This document shows, piece after piece, positions 1 through 6,784 of a DNA stretch of 8,663 bases; position 1 is the stretch's first letter; each line of letters starts with the position of its first letter. Made by a program: the position numbers and the translations under genes. The notes under the pieces are model-generated. The model ran no database searches. It was not told where the DNA came from and worked only from the letters and a program-made list of their open reading frames with translations. Location: the NCBI GenBank assembly GCA_002316835.1, contig DCEG01000005.1, positions 1 through 8,663 on the forward strand, in the 5' to 3' direction. The stretch comes from Bacteroidales bacterium UBA1035 (GTDB taxonomy: Bacteria > Bacteroidota > Bacteroidia > Bacteroidales > Dysgonomonadaceae).

Positions 1-1
1 G

Positions 2-157
2 TGGATACAACTCCCTTTTTATGCGTTGATCATATCAATTCTTTTTTTCCTCGCTATGATATTAAGTTATATACGTATAAAATATGGCTTGGCTTATGCT
101 GTCATTTTTCATGTGCTTTGGAATTTATTTCAAACGATAACAACCATAAATGCTTGA
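2..157 (+). CDS. CPBP family intramembrane metalloprotease, C-terminal fragment (partial at window edge)
   Basis: The first 51 codons of the window, reading from base 2 to a TGA at 155-157, encode the tail of a membrane protein whose start lies left of the window. A hydrophobic segment (ALIISILFFLAMILSY) is followed by RIKYGLAYAVIFHVLWNL. That matches the last conserved block of CPBP (CAAX protease and bacteriocin-processing, 'Abi') proteins, where a short G-x-x-x-A stretch precedes a metal-ligand His, usually followed by Asn a few residues later (H37 and N41 of the fragment). CPBP proteins are multi-pass membrane metalloproteases; many bacterial members sit beside bacteriocin genes and act in immunity or precursor processing. 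Here the next frame downstream, 8 bp away on the same strand, is a double-glycine peptide, which fits that role. The family call rests on the C-terminal block alone; the catalytic EExxR motif would lie outside the window. Confidence 0.7.
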   Translation, partial: WIQLPFYALIISILFFLAMILSYIRIKYGLAYAVIFHVLWNLFQTITTINA

Positions 158-165
158 TCTTATAA

Positions 166-324
166 ATCAAAAGAAAGCAAAATTTAGAATTTAATGAACT
201 CTCTATAGTGGAGTTGGAAGAAGTGAATGGGGGGCCTTGGTTAATAATAGCGACTGGTGCTCTGGTATTTCTAGCAATAGATTATTTTCAAGATGGGAAG
301 GTTGATGGCAAAATCAATATCTAG
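166..324 (+). CDS. double-glycine leader bacteriocin-like peptide precursor; start codon missing or non-canonical
   Basis: An open frame of 52 codons between an in-frame TAA (163-165) and a TAG (322-324). The N-terminal part reads IKRKQNLEFNELSIVELEEV and ends in NGG at 226-234. This is a textbook double-glycine leader: acidic and amphipathic, with the ELxxVxGG pattern cut by C39-peptidase ABC exporters. The 29-residue remainder starts PWLIIATGALVFLAI, one hydrophobic helix, followed by a polar tail (DYFQDGKVDGKINI). The D-G-x-x-D-G tail resembles small Bacteroidota peptides annotated as class IIb bacteriocin-like. No ATG is in frame where one is expected. The options are ATC at 166, a GTG at 208 that would cut the leader to nine residues, or the out-of-frame ATG at 150 with a one-base shift before about 180. 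The gene may therefore be freshly inactivated, start unusually, or carry a sequence error. The peptide family is well supported; expression is not. Confidence 0.6.
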   Translation: MKRKQNLEFNELSIVELEEVNGGPWLIIATGALVFLAIDYFQDGKVDGKINI

Positions 325-369
325 TTATTTGTGAAGCTATCAGATGATTTAATTATCAAGAATTTAATC

Positions 370-398
370 TTGACAATTATTTTTATCTAACCTATAAG
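370..398 (+). promoter_or_regulatory. possible sigma70-style promoter TTGACA-N17-TATAAG
   Basis: TTGACA at 370-375 and TATAAG at 393-398 are separated by exactly 17 bp. The second box ends 17 bp before the ATG at 416. This is the enterobacterial housekeeping consensus rather than the Bacteroidota TTTG/TAnnTTTG form, and no TAnnTTTG box is visible in front of this gene. In AT-rich DNA the match may be chance. Confidence 0.25.
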
Positions 399-415
399 AA
401 TCAAACTAAAGTAAA

Positions 416-2733
416 ATGAAATGTAAGGTTCAATATTTTATTATTTTATTGTTGTTTTTGAACTTCGGACATCTATCTTTTATTTCTTTTTCTCAGAACA
501 GGCACATCATAAGTGGCTATATTACCGACGAAAACAATGTACCATTCCCACATGTAAATATTTTTCTATCCACATCCAAAACGGGAACCGTAACCAATAA
601 CAACGGTGCTTTTTCACTTACTTTTAGCGGAAAAGAAGATGTTTTAAATGCTTCTTTTATCGGCTACGAAACGCAAACCGTAAAAATAAACAAGAATACG
701 GGTTTTATTAAAATCCAACTCAAACCGTCGCCGTTACAACTTAACGAAGTAGTAGTAAGCAATCTTTCAGCAGCAGAATTATTAAAGAAAGCCATAGACA
801 AAATCCACGAAAACTATCCGCAACAGCCATTTCTCTCCCAAGCCTATTATCGTGCCAAACTTTCAGAAAAAGACACATTGCGTTATCTCGAAGAAACGTT
901 TTTTAATATTGTCAAGTCATGTCAACCGGGCTTTTCAGATGAATACTTCTTGGTGAAGAACAGAAATTTCAGATTAGCCACAGATCATCAGGCACTAAGA
1001 CAGATAGGAAATTTCGATATGGTAAAATCGGTGTCCCGGTTGTTTAATTCCCAATTTTTCCGCGACTATACTGTAAAGTTTTTGCCATCCACCACATTCG
1101 ATAACAGAATGGTTTATGCTTTATCTTATGCAAGGAAAAATAAAGAGGCCGGTAGTTTCGGTTCCATATACATTGATGTGGAAGACATGGCTTTCGTGCG
1201 CTTCGATTTGCATTTTGAGAGTGGCGATAAAAGATTGGCTCAATATAAAAAGATAGAAGATAAGTACTATTTAATGAGCGGCTACACGCTCCATTTAAAT
1301 AAACGATTTGATAGGGTTTTACCGGCGGAAGCCGATATCCTTGTCACAAATATTGTTCATGCATTTACGAAAGAGAACATTGAGGGAATGCGTGTAAATA
1401 TAGAAGATATTTTAGAAACTTATGCTACTCAAGCGAAAGACACACTCTTCTGGCAAGAACACAACGCCATTTTGAAAGCGTTAGAGAAATATCAAGCAAA
1501 GCAAAAAGACAGCATCATTATCCGTAACAGTAAGCAATACGAAGCACACATCAAACGGCTCTATACGCCCAATCTTTCACTGATGGCTTCGACTGGTTTG
1601 ACACGGGATTTTTATACGTTCAACCATAATACAAACTCCGTAAATCGTTACGTATCGCATCTGCTACAACGCAACTTGCGCGGCATATTAAAACAACAAA
1701 TAGGAATTTATCTCTATCAGACGTTTGTATCTACTCCGTTGGAAGAAAACGCATCGGAGTGGCTTTTGCTCAATAAAAACGGGATACATTCAAAAATTAA
1801 TCCACTGATTGTAAATAAATACAATTCTACTTACCTGTTCGGTATTGCAGATCGACAAATTTCAGATTTCAAAACCGGGAATCATTTGGATTTTATGCTC
1901 CTGCACACTATCCGCAATGACGGACATTACGCAAAATCTGTTCTGATAGAAGAAGAACTTGCCAAAGCCGATTTATCCAATAAGAACAATTGGTTTAACT
2001 ATTTGCAACTCTATTCTATGGAACTATTGATGCATAAAGGGACTAACACGTATAATCCGTTCAAAAAAGATGTAAAACAGCACGATATCACGGAAGAAAA
2101 ACAAGCGCTTATTATCGACCGCAACCGAAGTTGGGTGAAATATCTTTTCAACCCTGATGCTGAATATCAACGCCACATTCTTAACGAAAACCTGTCGGAC
2201 GAAGAACAACGTTACCTCAAACGTTCCGCCTATTGGTCGTGGTTCAACTTGGTGTCGCCGCAACTATACGGCATACCCAAATTCAAACTGAACGAAAAAA
2301 ACAGCTTCACATTCAGCTCAATTACCTGCGTACGCCTTTTGGCGAAATGTTCGGGCAAAATATATGGTTAATGCACGATTACAGCCAATTACATGATTTT
2401 TTCGTGAAGCAGTACCGCAATTACGAAAAAACCACATTTGGCATCGGGTACAAGTTGTACGACGTATCGCTATTGACAAACCTTTATTCCACCACATTGT
2501 TCGATATCTGGCAACAGCCCACCGATTTCAAGTTCAAAAGCAACAACACCTTTACGGGTTTTCATATAAATCAGTTATTCGAATGTCAATTGCTGCCGCA
2601 CAAATATATCAATCGTAACAATTTATCGATTTTCGTGGGATTCGATTACAAGACCAAAGGATATATGCCGGAAAGTTATTTTATGAATAAGAGTTTTAAT
2701 ATTAAAGTGGGAGGTAAAATAAATCTAAACTAG
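416..2733 (+). pseudogene. carboxypeptidase-regulatory-like domain outer-membrane/secreted protein (DUF5686-like), frameshifted
   Basis: Residues 1-26 are a Sec signal peptide (hydrophobic core IILLLFLNFGHL, likely cleavage before Q27). Residues about 30-115 form a CarboxypepD_reg-like beta-sandwich (ISGYITDENN, the TNNNGAFSL turn, ASFIGYET, ending LNEVVVS), as found at the front of many Bacteroidota outer-membrane proteins. The long remainder, with motifs such as SQAYYRAK, resembles DUF5686-type proteins; I am less sure of that name. The first frame runs to a TAA at 2369-2371, but its last 17 or so residues are unrelated in style, and homologous-looking sequence (NYLRTPFGEMFGQNIW) continues in the next frame to 2733. 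Inserting one C after 2317 gives the smooth junction FTFSLNYLRTPFGE and a single 772-residue protein. A run of seven A at 2295-2301 is close by. Either a recent pseudogene or a one-base sequencing/assembly error. The role is unknown beyond surface or outer-membrane localisation. Confidence 0.75.
2371..2733 (+). CDS. C-terminal fragment of the frameshifted protein, possible restart ORF
   Basis: After the frameshift the downstream frame carries the last 120 or so residues of the protein. An ATG at 2371-2373 overlaps the stop codon of the upstream frame (TAATG), so ribosomes finishing the truncated product could in principle restart here. An earlier in-frame ATG exists at 2347. The open frame extends back to 2233, but residues before about 2318 are an out-of-frame shadow. 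The text (NYEKTTFGIGYKLYD, STTLFDIWQQP, FVGFDYKTKGYMPE) alternates polar and aromatic residues like beta strands. It lacks the signal peptide and would not be exported alone, so I regard it as the severed tail rather than a separate gene. Confidence 0.4.
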   Translation: MHDYSQLHDFFVKQYRNYEKTTFGIGYKLYDVSLLTNLYSTTLFDIWQQPTDFKFKSNNTFTGFHINQLFECQLLPHKYINRNNLSIFVGFDYKTKGYMPESYFMNKSFNIKVGGKINLN

Positions 2734-2749
2734 TTTCTAAAAATAATTC

Positions 2750-3319
2750 TTATTTCCAAATTTTCACCAATCCACCTTCCGTTCCCAGCAACGGATCTGT
2801 TTTAGGAACGGGTACTTTTGCTATATTTTCATCAACCTTTGGTCGATCACTTTTTTCTCCACGAAACAAATCCGGACTATTCCCATCGGGATAAGCACCT
2901 ACTACCGTAAAATCATCGCTGTGCGATAAGCATTTATGTCCCACTCCCGGAGGGATGATGATAACATCACCGGGTTTTACATCAAAAACTTTTCCTTTTT
3001 CGCCACCCAGCAATAACTTTGCTGTTCCGCTGAAAACCCCAAGCACTTCCGCTGTATTACTATGATAATGATGAAAGGGATACACACCCCATCTCCATCC
3101 GTTGTGCCAGTTGTTTTTTCTGAACGTTTTCTCCAGCCATTCGGCTGCAGGGTTTCCAGTTTCTTTAAAAGCATTGCGATAGAGCAGAAGAGGCAGCTCC
3201 TTGTTATTGGGAATTACGCCATCGTCTTTGAAAAAGAATGTTTCGGGTTGAATATTTTGTGCATTCATAGGAAACAGAATGAGTAATGAAACAATAAAAA
3301 ATAAGACTCTGATATTCAT
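2750..3319 (-). CDS. secreted cupin-domain protein (YjlB/COG4297-like)
   Basis: A 189-residue protein. Residues 1-20 are a Sec signal peptide (MNIRVLFFIVSLLILFPMNA, then Q21) without a lipobox, so the product is probably periplasmic. A single cupin barrel follows. Motif 1 fits G(X)5HXH(X)4E(X)6G exactly, from G78 through H84, H86 and E91 to G98. Motif 2 fits G(X)5PXG(X)2H, from G117 to H128. H84, H86, E91 and H128 are the expected metal ligands. The NNWHNGW…HHYHS…EVLGVFSG context resembles the B. subtilis YjlB family, which is normally cytosolic and of unknown substrate, so the signal peptide is notable. The gene faces the end of the frameshifted gene with a 16-bp gap and has its own promoter at 3344-3376. 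Cupin fold and metal site are secure; enzyme activity is not predictable from the sequence. Confidence 0.88.
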   Translation of the reverse strand: MNIRVLFFIVSLLILFPMNAQNIQPETFFFKDDGVIPNNKELPLLLYRNAFKETGNPAAEWLEKTFRKNNWHNGWRWGVYPFHHYHSNTAEVLGVFSGTAKLLLGGEKGKVFDVKPGDVIIIPPGVGHKCLSHSDDFTVVGAYPDGNSPDLFRGEKSDRPKVDENIAKVPVPKTDPLLGTEGGLVKIWK

Positions 3320-3343
3320 ACGTCAAAAAATAAATCATCAAAA

Positions 3344-3376
3344 CAAAGGTATAAAATAATCAGAAAAAAACGCAAA
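3344..3376 (-). promoter_or_regulatory. Bacteroidota-type promoter for the cupin gene
   Basis: On the minus strand a -33 TTTG (3373-3376) and a -7 TACCTTTG (3344-3351) are separated by 21 bp, matching the Bacteroidota consensus TTTG-N19-21-TAnnTTTG. Transcription would start near 3338, giving a leader of roughly 20 nt before the ATG at 3317-3319. This separates the cupin gene from the EamA gene upstream of it, although read-through is possible because I see no convincing terminator in the 76-bp gap. Confidence 0.6.
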
Positions 3377-3395
3377 CCGGAGTTAAATCGTCAAA

Positions 3396-4328
3396 TTACT
3401 TCACAAGCTTCTTTTGGGATATTTTCTCTTTGTACAGTTGTACACGGGATTTACTTTGCGTAACGATATAAACTCCCACAAAAACAAGAATAGTAGAAAT
3501 CATTTTGTCCCATCCAAAACTATCCATTCCTATAATGATAGCAACGAACGAAGAAACAATAGGTTGTAAATAATTATACATGCTAACTGTAGTTGGAAGC
3601 AACGTCTTTTGTCCAATCGGAATAAGTAAATAAGTCAAAAAAGTAGCCAAAACCACCACGTATCCTATTCGAAGAAATACGCTTGTATCGAAAGATGCAA
3701 AATTGGTTGTTATCAGTGCTTTATGACTCATGGGGTAAGTCAGTATCGCTGCAAACAGAAACATCCATTTCATGGCAGTTAAAGGTGAATAGCGAACAAT
3801 TAAGTTCTTGAAAAGTGTGAGATAAAGTCCGAATGAAAAAACCGAAAACAAAATAAAAAGATTACCGATGAAATTTCCACTACCGCTGTTTTGTGTAGAA
3901 CTTAAAATAAGTATTAACGCACCCGATGCACCTACCAGTACACCAACAGCTTTTAACCAGGTAATTGGTTCTTTGAGTATAATTGCAGCAAGCAACATTG
4001 TTACAATGGGTAGCAGGGTAATAACCAGCGATGCATCGATGGGAGACGTTTTTGATAATCCAAAAATAAATGACCCCTGATTAAGTACAATGGCAAAGAC
4101 GGCGGCAAAGAAAAAGAGTAATATGTCTTTCTTGGGTACAGTTTCTTTTTTAACAAAAAGTGATGCGATCCAAAGTAAAACTGCTGCCCCAATCATTCTT
4201 AAAAAAGTCATTACAAACGGATCAAGAATGTCGGGTATAATAGATCGTGTAATGGGAGTATTTAAACCGAAAATAACATTGGCGGCAAAAAGCGCCAGAT
4301 GCCCCTGCTGCTTAGTGTGTCGCGCCAT
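3396..4328 (-). CDS. EamA/DMT-superfamily transporter
   Basis: A 310-residue integral membrane protein with about ten hydrophobic helices in two EamA repeats (about residues 11-142 and 155-291). Each repeat ends in the family's characteristic helix pair. Repeat 1 has SPIDASLVITLLPIVTMLLA, the short KEPITW loop and GVLVGASGALIL. Repeat 2 has TVSMYNYLQPIVSSFVAII and LVFVGVYIVT. Length is typical, and the basic tail (KSRVQLYKEKISQKK) should face the cytoplasm. DMT carriers of this group export metabolites or amino acids, or are drug/metabolite exporters; the substrate cannot be read from the sequence. Its ATG (4326-4328) directly abuts the TAA of the DedA gene, with a gap of 0 bp, so the two are almost certainly translated from one transcript. 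It is the last gene of the five-gene set. Confidence 0.9.
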   Translation of the reverse strand: MARHTKQQGHLALFAANVIFGLNTPITRSIIPDILDPFVMTFLRMIGAAVLLWIASLFVKKETVPKKDILLFFFAAVFAIVLNQGSFIFGLSKTSPIDASLVITLLPIVTMLLAAIILKEPITWLKAVGVLVGASGALILILSSTQNSGSGNFIGNLFILFSVFSFGLYLTLFKNLIVRYSPLTAMKWMFLFAAILTYPMSHKALITTNFASFDTSVFLRIGYVVVLATFLTYLLIPIGQKTLLPTTVSMYNYLQPIVSSFVAIIIGMDSFGWDKMISTILVFVGVYIVTQSKSRVQLYKEKISQKKLVK

Positions 4329-5093
4329 TTAAACTGTTTCTTCTTCCGATGATCTCTTCTTTTTCTTTCTGATAAAATGGCGGACTGCAAAATAAATAAT
4401 TATCAGAATAAGAATAGCTAATATAATATAACTTAGTTCATGACTGTATTTGTTAATTAGATCGGCCTGTCCGTGAGCCAGATAACCTAACAAAGCGAGT
4501 ACGATATTCCAAATACCTGCACCCAAAAGAGTGTAAATGGTGAAAGGCAACAAACTCATTCTTGCTAAACCTGCAGGTAGTGAGATAAGTTGCCGGATGC
4601 CGGGAATTAAACGGCCTACAAATGTGGAAACTTTTCCGTGTTTATTGAAATAGTCTTCAGCCTTTTGTATTTTTTCACTGCTCAAAAGCAACACTTTTCC
4701 GAATTTACTGTCGGCGATTTTGTAAACAACCGGACGCCCCAGCCAAAGTGCTAAAAAATAATTTATATATGCTCCTATTAACGCACCCAACGTACCAAAG
4801 AGCACTATGAGAAAAATATTCAGATGACTTCCGGGTTTACTGGCAATATATGCCGCCGGAGGAATAACTACTTCGGAAGGGAAGGGAATAAACGAACTTT
4901 CTATAGTCATTAAAGCAGTGATGCTGCCGTAATTCATATTGTTTTCGTACCACTTTTCAATTTTCTGCACCCATGTTGTTTGATTTACTGAATCGGTTTG
5001 AGCAGCAGGATTATCAATTGTCTGTGCCAAAAGTGTTTGAGGCAAGAGAAAAGTAAATGATAAAGCTATGCTTAAGAATAATTTTTTCATCAA
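4329..5093 (-). CDS. DedA family membrane protein (VTT/SNARE-associated domain)
   Basis: A 254-residue membrane protein. An N-terminal signal-like segment (LFLSIALSFTFLLPQTLLAQ, residues 5-24) and a polar linker precede the DedA/VTT core at about 55-235. Family landmarks are E65 with the re-entrant FIPFPSEVVIPP loop (68-79), the small-residue helix GTLGALIGAYINYFLALWLGR (100-120), and FVGRLIPGIRQLISLPAG (158-175) with R161, P164 and R167. Two C-terminal helices and a basic tail (RKKKKR) follow. DedA proteins include undecaprenyl-phosphate or phospholipid transporters important for envelope integrity, and some members depend on proton motive force; which lipid this one handles is not evident. 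An N-terminal extension with a cleavable-looking signal seems common in Bacteroidota members. It is coupled to the downstream EamA gene (TAA immediately followed by ATG), and a possible internal promoter lies in the 47-bp gap upstream. Confidence 0.9.
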   Translation of the reverse strand: MMKKLFLSIALSFTFLLPQTLLAQTIDNPAAQTDSVNQTTWVQKIEKWYENNMNYGSITALMTIESSFIPFPSEVVIPPAAYIASKPGSHLNIFLIVLFGTLGALIGAYINYFLALWLGRPVVYKIADSKFGKVLLLSSEKIQKAEDYFNKHGKVSTFVGRLIPGIRQLISLPAGLARMSLLPFTIYTLLGAGIWNIVLALLGYLAHGQADLINKYSHELSYIILAILILIIIYFAVRHFIRKKKKRSSEEETV

Positions 5094-5120
5094 ATGACTA
5101 TTGATTTTTTTTTACAGGCG

Positions 5121-5128
5121 CAAAAATA
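5121..5128 (-). promoter_or_regulatory. possible internal -7 box ahead of the DedA gene
   Basis: The minus strand reads TATTTTTG at 5121-5128, a perfect TAnnTTTG, 27 bp upstream of the DedA ATG. No TTG or TTTG is present 19-21 bp further upstream, so it is only half a promoter. It would let DedA-EamA be expressed apart from the three lipoprotein genes. Confidence 0.35.
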
Positions 5129-5140
5129 CAACATTTTTGA

Positions 5141-6763
5141 TTACCTTTCCCTATAAAATTCAGAAGTTCTGTACCATTGCGGATATGTGTTTTCGTTGGC
5201 AATCCGGTAACCAATGCTGAAAAACAGTTGCGCATCTTCAAACAGCCCTTCTAATTTGTCCCGCTCGGGCACAAATTCATCCGATGGTTTATGGTAAACA
5301 TTTTTCCAATAATCGGCTATCTTTTGCAGTGTGGCTTCTTTTCCTAATTCACGCTGATGCGTGTATCCTTTGGCAAAAAGGAAAGGAACACCTTCTTTCA
5401 AGAATGGAAGTTGATCGGAACGAAAAAACATTCCGTTTTCGGGATTCGGATCATTAGCTATGTACCTGTCTTGTTTTGCAGCTTCGGTTCTCAGGTATTC
5501 ATCGAGTTCCGAGTGTCCTGATCCGGTAATGGTTACATCACTGAATTTTCCCAACATGAGAATTACATCGGAATTAAAACCCGCAACGGTTTTTTCCATT
5601 GGAAAAACGGGGTTTCTTACATAGTGGTATGTTCCCAACAAACCGGCTTCTTCGGCAGTTGGAATAAAGAACAATACGGATCGATCGGTTTTAGGTTGAG
5701 CCTTAAATTCTTCAGCAATAGCCAGTAACCAGGCCATAGCAGCCGCATTATCTGATGCACCGTTGTAAATGGAATCGCCGTTTATCGATTGGCCTATACC
5801 CAAATGATCCCAATGTGCGGCATAAACGATGGCTTCATCGGGAGCAGTTTTTCCTTTCAAAATACCTGCCACGTTGTGAGAAGTGCACTCTTTCCACGAA
5901 TTGTGAACAGTTACGTTTAGTCTCGCGTTGAGAGGAACATGCGTGAAATTTTGTTTTGTTGCAGCAGTTTTTAGTGAATCGTAATCGAATCCGGAACGGG
6001 ACAGTAGTTCACGTGCCGATGATTGACTTATCCAGCCGCGAACTTTGCAATTCAGTTCGCGAAGCGAATTATTGTTCAGGTAATATTCGGGGTTTGTGAC
6101 ATGACTGCTTGGTACTGCCCATGGATAACCGGCAGCTTCGTCTTCGTGGATAATAATACATCCGGCTACGCCTTTTCGCTCGGCTTCTTCAAACTTGTAC
6201 GTCCATCTGCCGTAGTATGTCATACTTTTCCCATTAAAAAGCGTTGAGTCCTGTGTATAGAAGCCCGGATCATTTACGAATACCAGAATGGTTTTACCCG
6301 CAACATCAATATTGTCGAAATCGTTCCAATCATTCTCGGGAGCGTCGATTCCAAAACCCATAAAAATAATATCGTTGTTGATGATAGAAGCTTCAGGCAC
6401 AAGAACAGGACTCCAAAGGCTGATTCCGGTTCCATTTTCGAAATTTAAATGTCCCTGTTTATCATTTATTACAATGGGATTGGGTGTGTTTGAAATGATT
6501 TTTACCAAAGGAACTTCTTGAAAATAGCTATCGTTAAAAGCCGGTTCTAATCCGATTTCTTTCATCCTTTTTCCGAGGTAATTGATAGTTCGTGTTTCTC
6601 CAACCGTGCAAGGTGCGCGGCATTCCATGCTATCGGAAGCCAGAATTGCGATGTCGTTTTGCAAGGTTTTCAAGTTCATCCGAAATGTTGAAACTTTCTG
6701 CTGCTCAGGCGTACACGTTAAAAGTAAGAAGGCGAATAGGATGAGTGACTGTTGTATTTTCAT
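5141..6763 (-). CDS. M28 family zinc peptidase lipoprotein with PA domain
   Basis: A 540-residue lipoprotein (MKIQQSLILFAFLLLTC, acylated Cys17) in the aminopeptidase Y/S-like M28 group. The inserted protease-associated (PA) domain covers about residues 110-240. The catalytic domain follows with all expected residues: H317 and D319 (AAHWDHLG), bridging D338 (NGASDNAA), general base E371 with zinc ligand E372 (PTAEEAG), D399 (NSD) and H491 (YHKPSDE). It should therefore be an active di-zinc exopeptidase releasing N-terminal residues from peptides on the periplasmic side of the inner or outer membrane, or outside. The N-terminal block (ECRAPCTVGETRTINYL) is where relatives usually have a GR-type motif; here it carries Cys48 and Cys52. 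The gene starts 21 bp after a thioredoxin-like lipoprotein gene and ends 47 bp before DedA. Substrate preference is not deducible. Confidence 0.93.
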   Translation of the reverse strand: MKIQQSLILFAFLLLTCTPEQQKVSTFRMNLKTLQNDIAILASDSMECRAPCTVGETRTINYLGKRMKEIGLEPAFNDSYFQEVPLVKIISNTPNPIVINDKQGHLNFENGTGISLWSPVLVPEASIINNDIIFMGFGIDAPENDWNDFDNIDVAGKTILVFVNDPGFYTQDSTLFNGKSMTYYGRWTYKFEEAERKGVAGCIIIHEDEAAGYPWAVPSSHVTNPEYYLNNNSLRELNCKVRGWISQSSARELLSRSGFDYDSLKTAATKQNFTHVPLNARLNVTVHNSWKECTSHNVAGILKGKTAPDEAIVYAAHWDHLGIGQSINGDSIYNGASDNAAAMAWLLAIAEEFKAQPKTDRSVLFFIPTAEEAGLLGTYHYVRNPVFPMEKTVAGFNSDVILMLGKFSDVTITGSGHSELDEYLRTEAAKQDRYIANDPNPENGMFFRSDQLPFLKEGVPFLFAKGYTHQRELGKEATLQKIADYWKNVYHKPSDEFVPERDKLEGLFEDAQLFFSIGYRIANENTYPQWYRTSEFYRER

Positions 6764-6784
6764 AAATTACGACATATTTAGGTG

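Noticed and set aside
356..373. Small inverted repeat TCAAGA-N6-TCTTGA after the peptide frame
   Set aside because: Only 6 AT-rich base pairs without a proper T-run, and it overlaps the TTGACA match; too weak to call a terminator.
2295..2302. A-AAA-AAC heptamer as a programmed -1 frameshift site
   Set aside because: The smoothest protein junction is about 15 bases further on (after 2317), the residues read past the A-run in the original frame (NSFTFS) fit the family style, and no stimulatory structure is evident. A simple base loss is more likely.
3062..3286. Open frame opposite the cupin gene
   Set aside because: Antisense shadow of a gene with fully matched cupin motifs; no protein-like features of its own. 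The same holds for antisense frames inside the EamA, M28, TlpA-like and C92 genes.
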